In this document: positions 4,876 to 8,297 of the stretch, piece after piece
Numbering within the stretch: the first letter of the stretch is position 1
Layout: each line of letters starts with the position of its first letter
DNA from: Acetobacteraceae bacterium
GTDB lineage: Bacteria; Pseudomonadota; Alphaproteobacteria; Acetobacterales; Acetobacteraceae
Length of the DNA stretch: 8,297 nt
NCBI GenBank assembly: GCA_027489135.1
Contig: JAIYAI010000307.1
Location: 1-8,297 of the forward strand
Direction of reading: 5' to 3'
Program-made: the position numbers and the translations under genes
The notes under the pieces: generated by a model
Told to the model about the DNA's origin: nothing
What the model saw: only the letters and a program-made list of their open reading frames with translations
Database searches by the model: none

Positions 4876-6729
4876 ATGGCCCTGCCCCCCGCCTTTCTCG
4901 ACGAGTTGCGGGTCCGCACCCCGCTGGCGCCCTTGATCGGGCGACGCACACGGCTCGTGCGCAACGGCCGGCAATGGAAGGGTTGCTGCCCCTTCCACAA
5001 CGAGAAGACGCCGTCCTTCTACGTCTATGACGACCATTTCCATTGCTTCGGCTGCGGCGCGCACGGCGACGCCATCACCTTCCTGATGCGCGCCGAAGGC
5101 GCTGCCTTTCCAGAAGCGGTGGAACGCCTGGCCGCCGAGGCTGGCATGGAGGTCCCGAAGGCGACGCCGCAGCAGGCGGCGCGCGAAGCCCGTGTGCGCG
5201 ATCTCACCGGCGTGCTGGCCCTGGCCGAGGCCGCCTTTCGCCGCCGGCTCTTCCTGCCGGAGGGGAAGCCCGCGCTCGACTACCTCCGCCGCCGCGGCCT
5301 CTCGGACGAGACGATCACGCGCTTCGGCCTCGGCTGGTCCGGAGAGGGCCGCGGCGCGCTCGCCGCCGACCTGAAGGCCGAGGGTGTCGAGGTCGCGCAG
5401 CTTGTCGAGGCGGGGCTGATGAAGCCGCGCGACCCGGATGCGCCGGGCGGCGCGGCGGTCGATCTCTACTTCAATCGCGTGATGTTTCCGATCCGCGACC
5501 GGCGTGGCCGGGTGATCAGCTTCGGCGGGCGGATCCTGGGCGACGGCCAGCCGAAATACGTCAACGGCCCGGAGACCGCGCTCTTCCGCAAGCGTCAGAG
5601 CCTCTACGGCCAGGATCTCGCCCGGGAGGGCGCCTTCCGCGGCGGCACCGTGGTGGTGGTCGAGGGCTACATGGATGTCATCGCGCTGCACCAGGCCGGC
5701 TTCGCGGGCGCAGTGGCCCCCTTGGGCACCGCGCTGACGGCGGAGCAGCTGGAAGCGCTGTGGCAGCTGAGCCCGGAGCCCGTGCTCTGCTTCGACGGCG
5801 ACGCCGCGGGCGCGCGCGCCGCCGCGCGGGCGGCGGAGATCGCGCTGCCGATGCTGTCGCCGGAGCGGAGCCTGAAGCTGGCGACGCTACCCGGCGGCGA
5901 GGATCCGGACACGCTCGTGGTCAAGGGCGGCCCGGCGGCCTTCCAGGGCGTGCTGGATGCAGCGCGACCGCTCGGCGCGGCGCTGTATGACCTGGTGGCG
6001 GAGGGGGTGCCTGCACGGGCGACGCCGGAACAGCGGACGGCGCTGCGGCACCGCCTGACCAACGCCGCGGCGCTGATCCCGGACAAGGCGCTGGCCGCGG
6101 AATACCGGCGCGTGCTGCTCGACCGATTCTACCAGGCCGGCCGCCTGCCGCCGCGCGAGGCCTCGGGCGCGCGCGGCGCCGCGCGGGGCGGGCAGCGCCA
6201 GGGGGCGCCGCTGCGTCTGGTCCGCCGGGCGGTGGATGCCGCGTGGCAGCGAGAGGAGCGCGCGCGCAACCTGATCGCCATCCTGCTGCGCCATCCGATG
6301 TTGCTCGGAGAGGTTGAGGAAGCGTTCATGGCGCTCGACCTTCCCGAAGGTTCCTGCGCGGTGTTGCGCGACGCCATGATCGCATGGCTCGGCATGGCTG
6401 ATCCGCTTGACTCGCAAGGCTTGTTGGCCCAACTCAACCAGTGTGGTCTGGAGGACTCCGTTCGCTGGGCCACGCGACGTGACGGGCTGTGCGATGCCGC
6501 TTTGCCGGACGCTCAGCCGATGGAGGCGCTCGATGGGTTCTGGCACTTCTTCGGGCTGCTGCGTGGGGAGGCGGAGTTGATCGCCGACCGCGCGGAGGCG
6601 CTGAGGATGCTGGCCGAAACCAACGACCCGCAGGTCCAGCAGCGGCTGATCCGCCTCTCCGAGGCGCTAGCCATGTTTCGGGCCGGCGGAAGCGGCGACG
6701 ATGGGTCCGATGCCGGGCACGCGCCATAG
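4876..6729 (+). CDS. dnaG: DNA primase DnaG
   Basis: DnaG makes the RNA primers for chromosome replication and works with the DnaB helicase. The 617-residue protein has the full domain order. The N-terminal CHC2 zinc finger is Cys38/His41/Cys57/Cys60 (CPFHNEKTPSFYVYDDHFHC, FGCGAHGD). The RNA polymerase core has VMFPIRDRRGRVISFGGR at about 202-219 and PKYVNGPE. The TOPRIM metal site is Glu263 (EGYMD) with Asp307 and Asp309 (FDGDAAG), close to E. coli Glu265/Asp309/Asp311. The C-terminal part (about 440-617) corresponds to the DnaB-binding region, which diverges between groups. Start: MALPPAFLDELR at 4876 fits homologues from related bacteria as I recall them, but has only a weak GGTGG upstream. 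The in-frame ATG 4861 would add 5 residues. The best Shine-Dalgarno nearby points to an out-of-frame ATG at 4854. rpoD follows 81 bp downstream, probably co-transcribed. Confidence 0.97.
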   Translation: MALPPAFLDELRVRTPLAPLIGRRTRLVRNGRQWKGCCPFHNEKTPSFYVYDDHFHCFGCGAHGDAITFLMRAEGAAFPEAVERLAAEAGMEVPKATPQQAAREARVRDLTGVLALAEAAFRRRLFLPEGKPALDYLRRRGLSDETITRFGLGWSGEGRGALAADLKAEGVEVAQLVEAGLMKPRDPDAPGGAAVDLYFNRVMFPIRDRRGRVISFGGRILGDGQPKYVNGPETALFRKRQSLYGQDLAREGAFRGGTVVVVEGYMDVIALHQAGFAGAVAPLGTALTAEQLEALWQLSPEPVLCFDGDAAGARAAARAAEIALPMLSPERSLKLATLPGGEDPDTLVVKGGPAAFQGVLDAARPLGAALYDLVAEGVPARATPEQRTALRHRLTNAAALIPDKALAAEYRRVLLDRFYQAGRLPPREASGARGAARGGQRQGAPLRLVRRAVDAAWQREERARNLIAILLRHPMLLGEVEEAFMALDLPEGSCAVLRDAMIAWLGMADPLDSQGLLAQLNQCGLEDSVRWATRRDGLCDAALPDAQPMEALDGFWHFFGLLRGEAELIADRAEALRMLAETNDPQVQQRLIRLSEALAMFRAGGSGDDGSDAGHAP

Positions 6730-6800
6730 GATAGGGGAAGATCTCTTCGGTCGTGCGCGTGTCGGCGCCGCCCAGTCTCCCCGGCTGGTCCTGACGTGAT

Positions 6801-6804
6801 GGAG
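6801..6804 (+). promoter_or_regulatory. Shine-Dalgarno of rpoD inside a 3-codon mini-ORF
   Basis: GGAG lies 6 nt upstream of ATG 6811. It is embedded in ATGGAGCAGTGA (6799-6810), whose stop directly abuts the rpoD start in the same frame. The mini-ORF has no ribosome site of its own, so it is probably incidental. Confidence 0.55.
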
Positions 6805-6810
6805 CAGTGA

Positions 6811-8297
<1,487 letters not shown>

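Noticed and set aside
4707..5030. 107-codon plus-strand frame overlapping the dnaG start
   Set aside because: Low-information sequence that overlaps the dnaG zinc-finger coding region. Only its ATG 4854 with a good ribosome site is notable, and that is reported as a finding rather than a gene.
6737..6748. GAAGATCTCTTC as a terminator between dnaG and rpoD
   Set aside because: Only 5-bp arms with a 2-nt centre and no T tract; too weak to stop transcription.

Overview
The window looks like a chromosomal housekeeping region of a high-GC alphaproteobacterium, most likely Rhodospirillales/Acetobacteraceae (Roseomonas-like). The reasons are the G/C-saturated third codon positions, the carA / yqeY / dnaG / rpoD gene order, and the flavour of the primase N terminus and the acidic RpoD. 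Family placement is inference; no database search was possible.

Layout. (1) Positions 1-1383, minus strand: carA, the small (glutaminase) subunit of carbamoyl-phosphate synthase, lacking only its last codons at the window edge. Its reading frame stays open upstream of the usual CarA start and encodes an N-terminal Cro/YdaS-like helix-turn-helix domain. (2) Positions 1384-1505: a short divergent control region with two copies of the palindrome GGGAA-N5-TTCCC. One copy sits between a plausible -35 and -10 for carA. (3) Positions 1506-1970, plus strand: a GatB/YqeY family protein. (4) Positions 1978-4674, minus strand: a large RTX-type calcium-binding protein with two tandem 157-residue modules, 41 gapless nonapeptide repeats and a serralysin-like C-terminal region. 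It is convergent with yqeY, with 7 nt between the two stop codons. (5) Positions 4675-4875: a divergent spacer with an AT-richer patch. (6) Positions 4876-6729, plus strand: DNA primase DnaG. (7) Positions 6811-8297, plus strand: the principal sigma factor RpoD, cut by the window end inside region 2.

In many alphaproteobacteria yqeY, dnaG and rpoD form a co-directional 'macromolecular synthesis' cluster with carA divergent from it. Here the RTX gene lies in reverse orientation between yqeY and dnaG. dnaG and rpoD must therefore rely on a promoter in the 4675-4875 spacer or inside dnaG, while yqeY keeps the divergent carA control region.

The observation I rate highest is the in-frame HTH-CarA fusion together with the twin palindromes over its own promoter. 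It suggests that a pyrimidine/arginine biosynthetic enzyme subunit may act as its own transcription regulator, and perhaps also regulate yqeY. The frame and the palindromes are read directly from the sequence; the regulatory link is inference.
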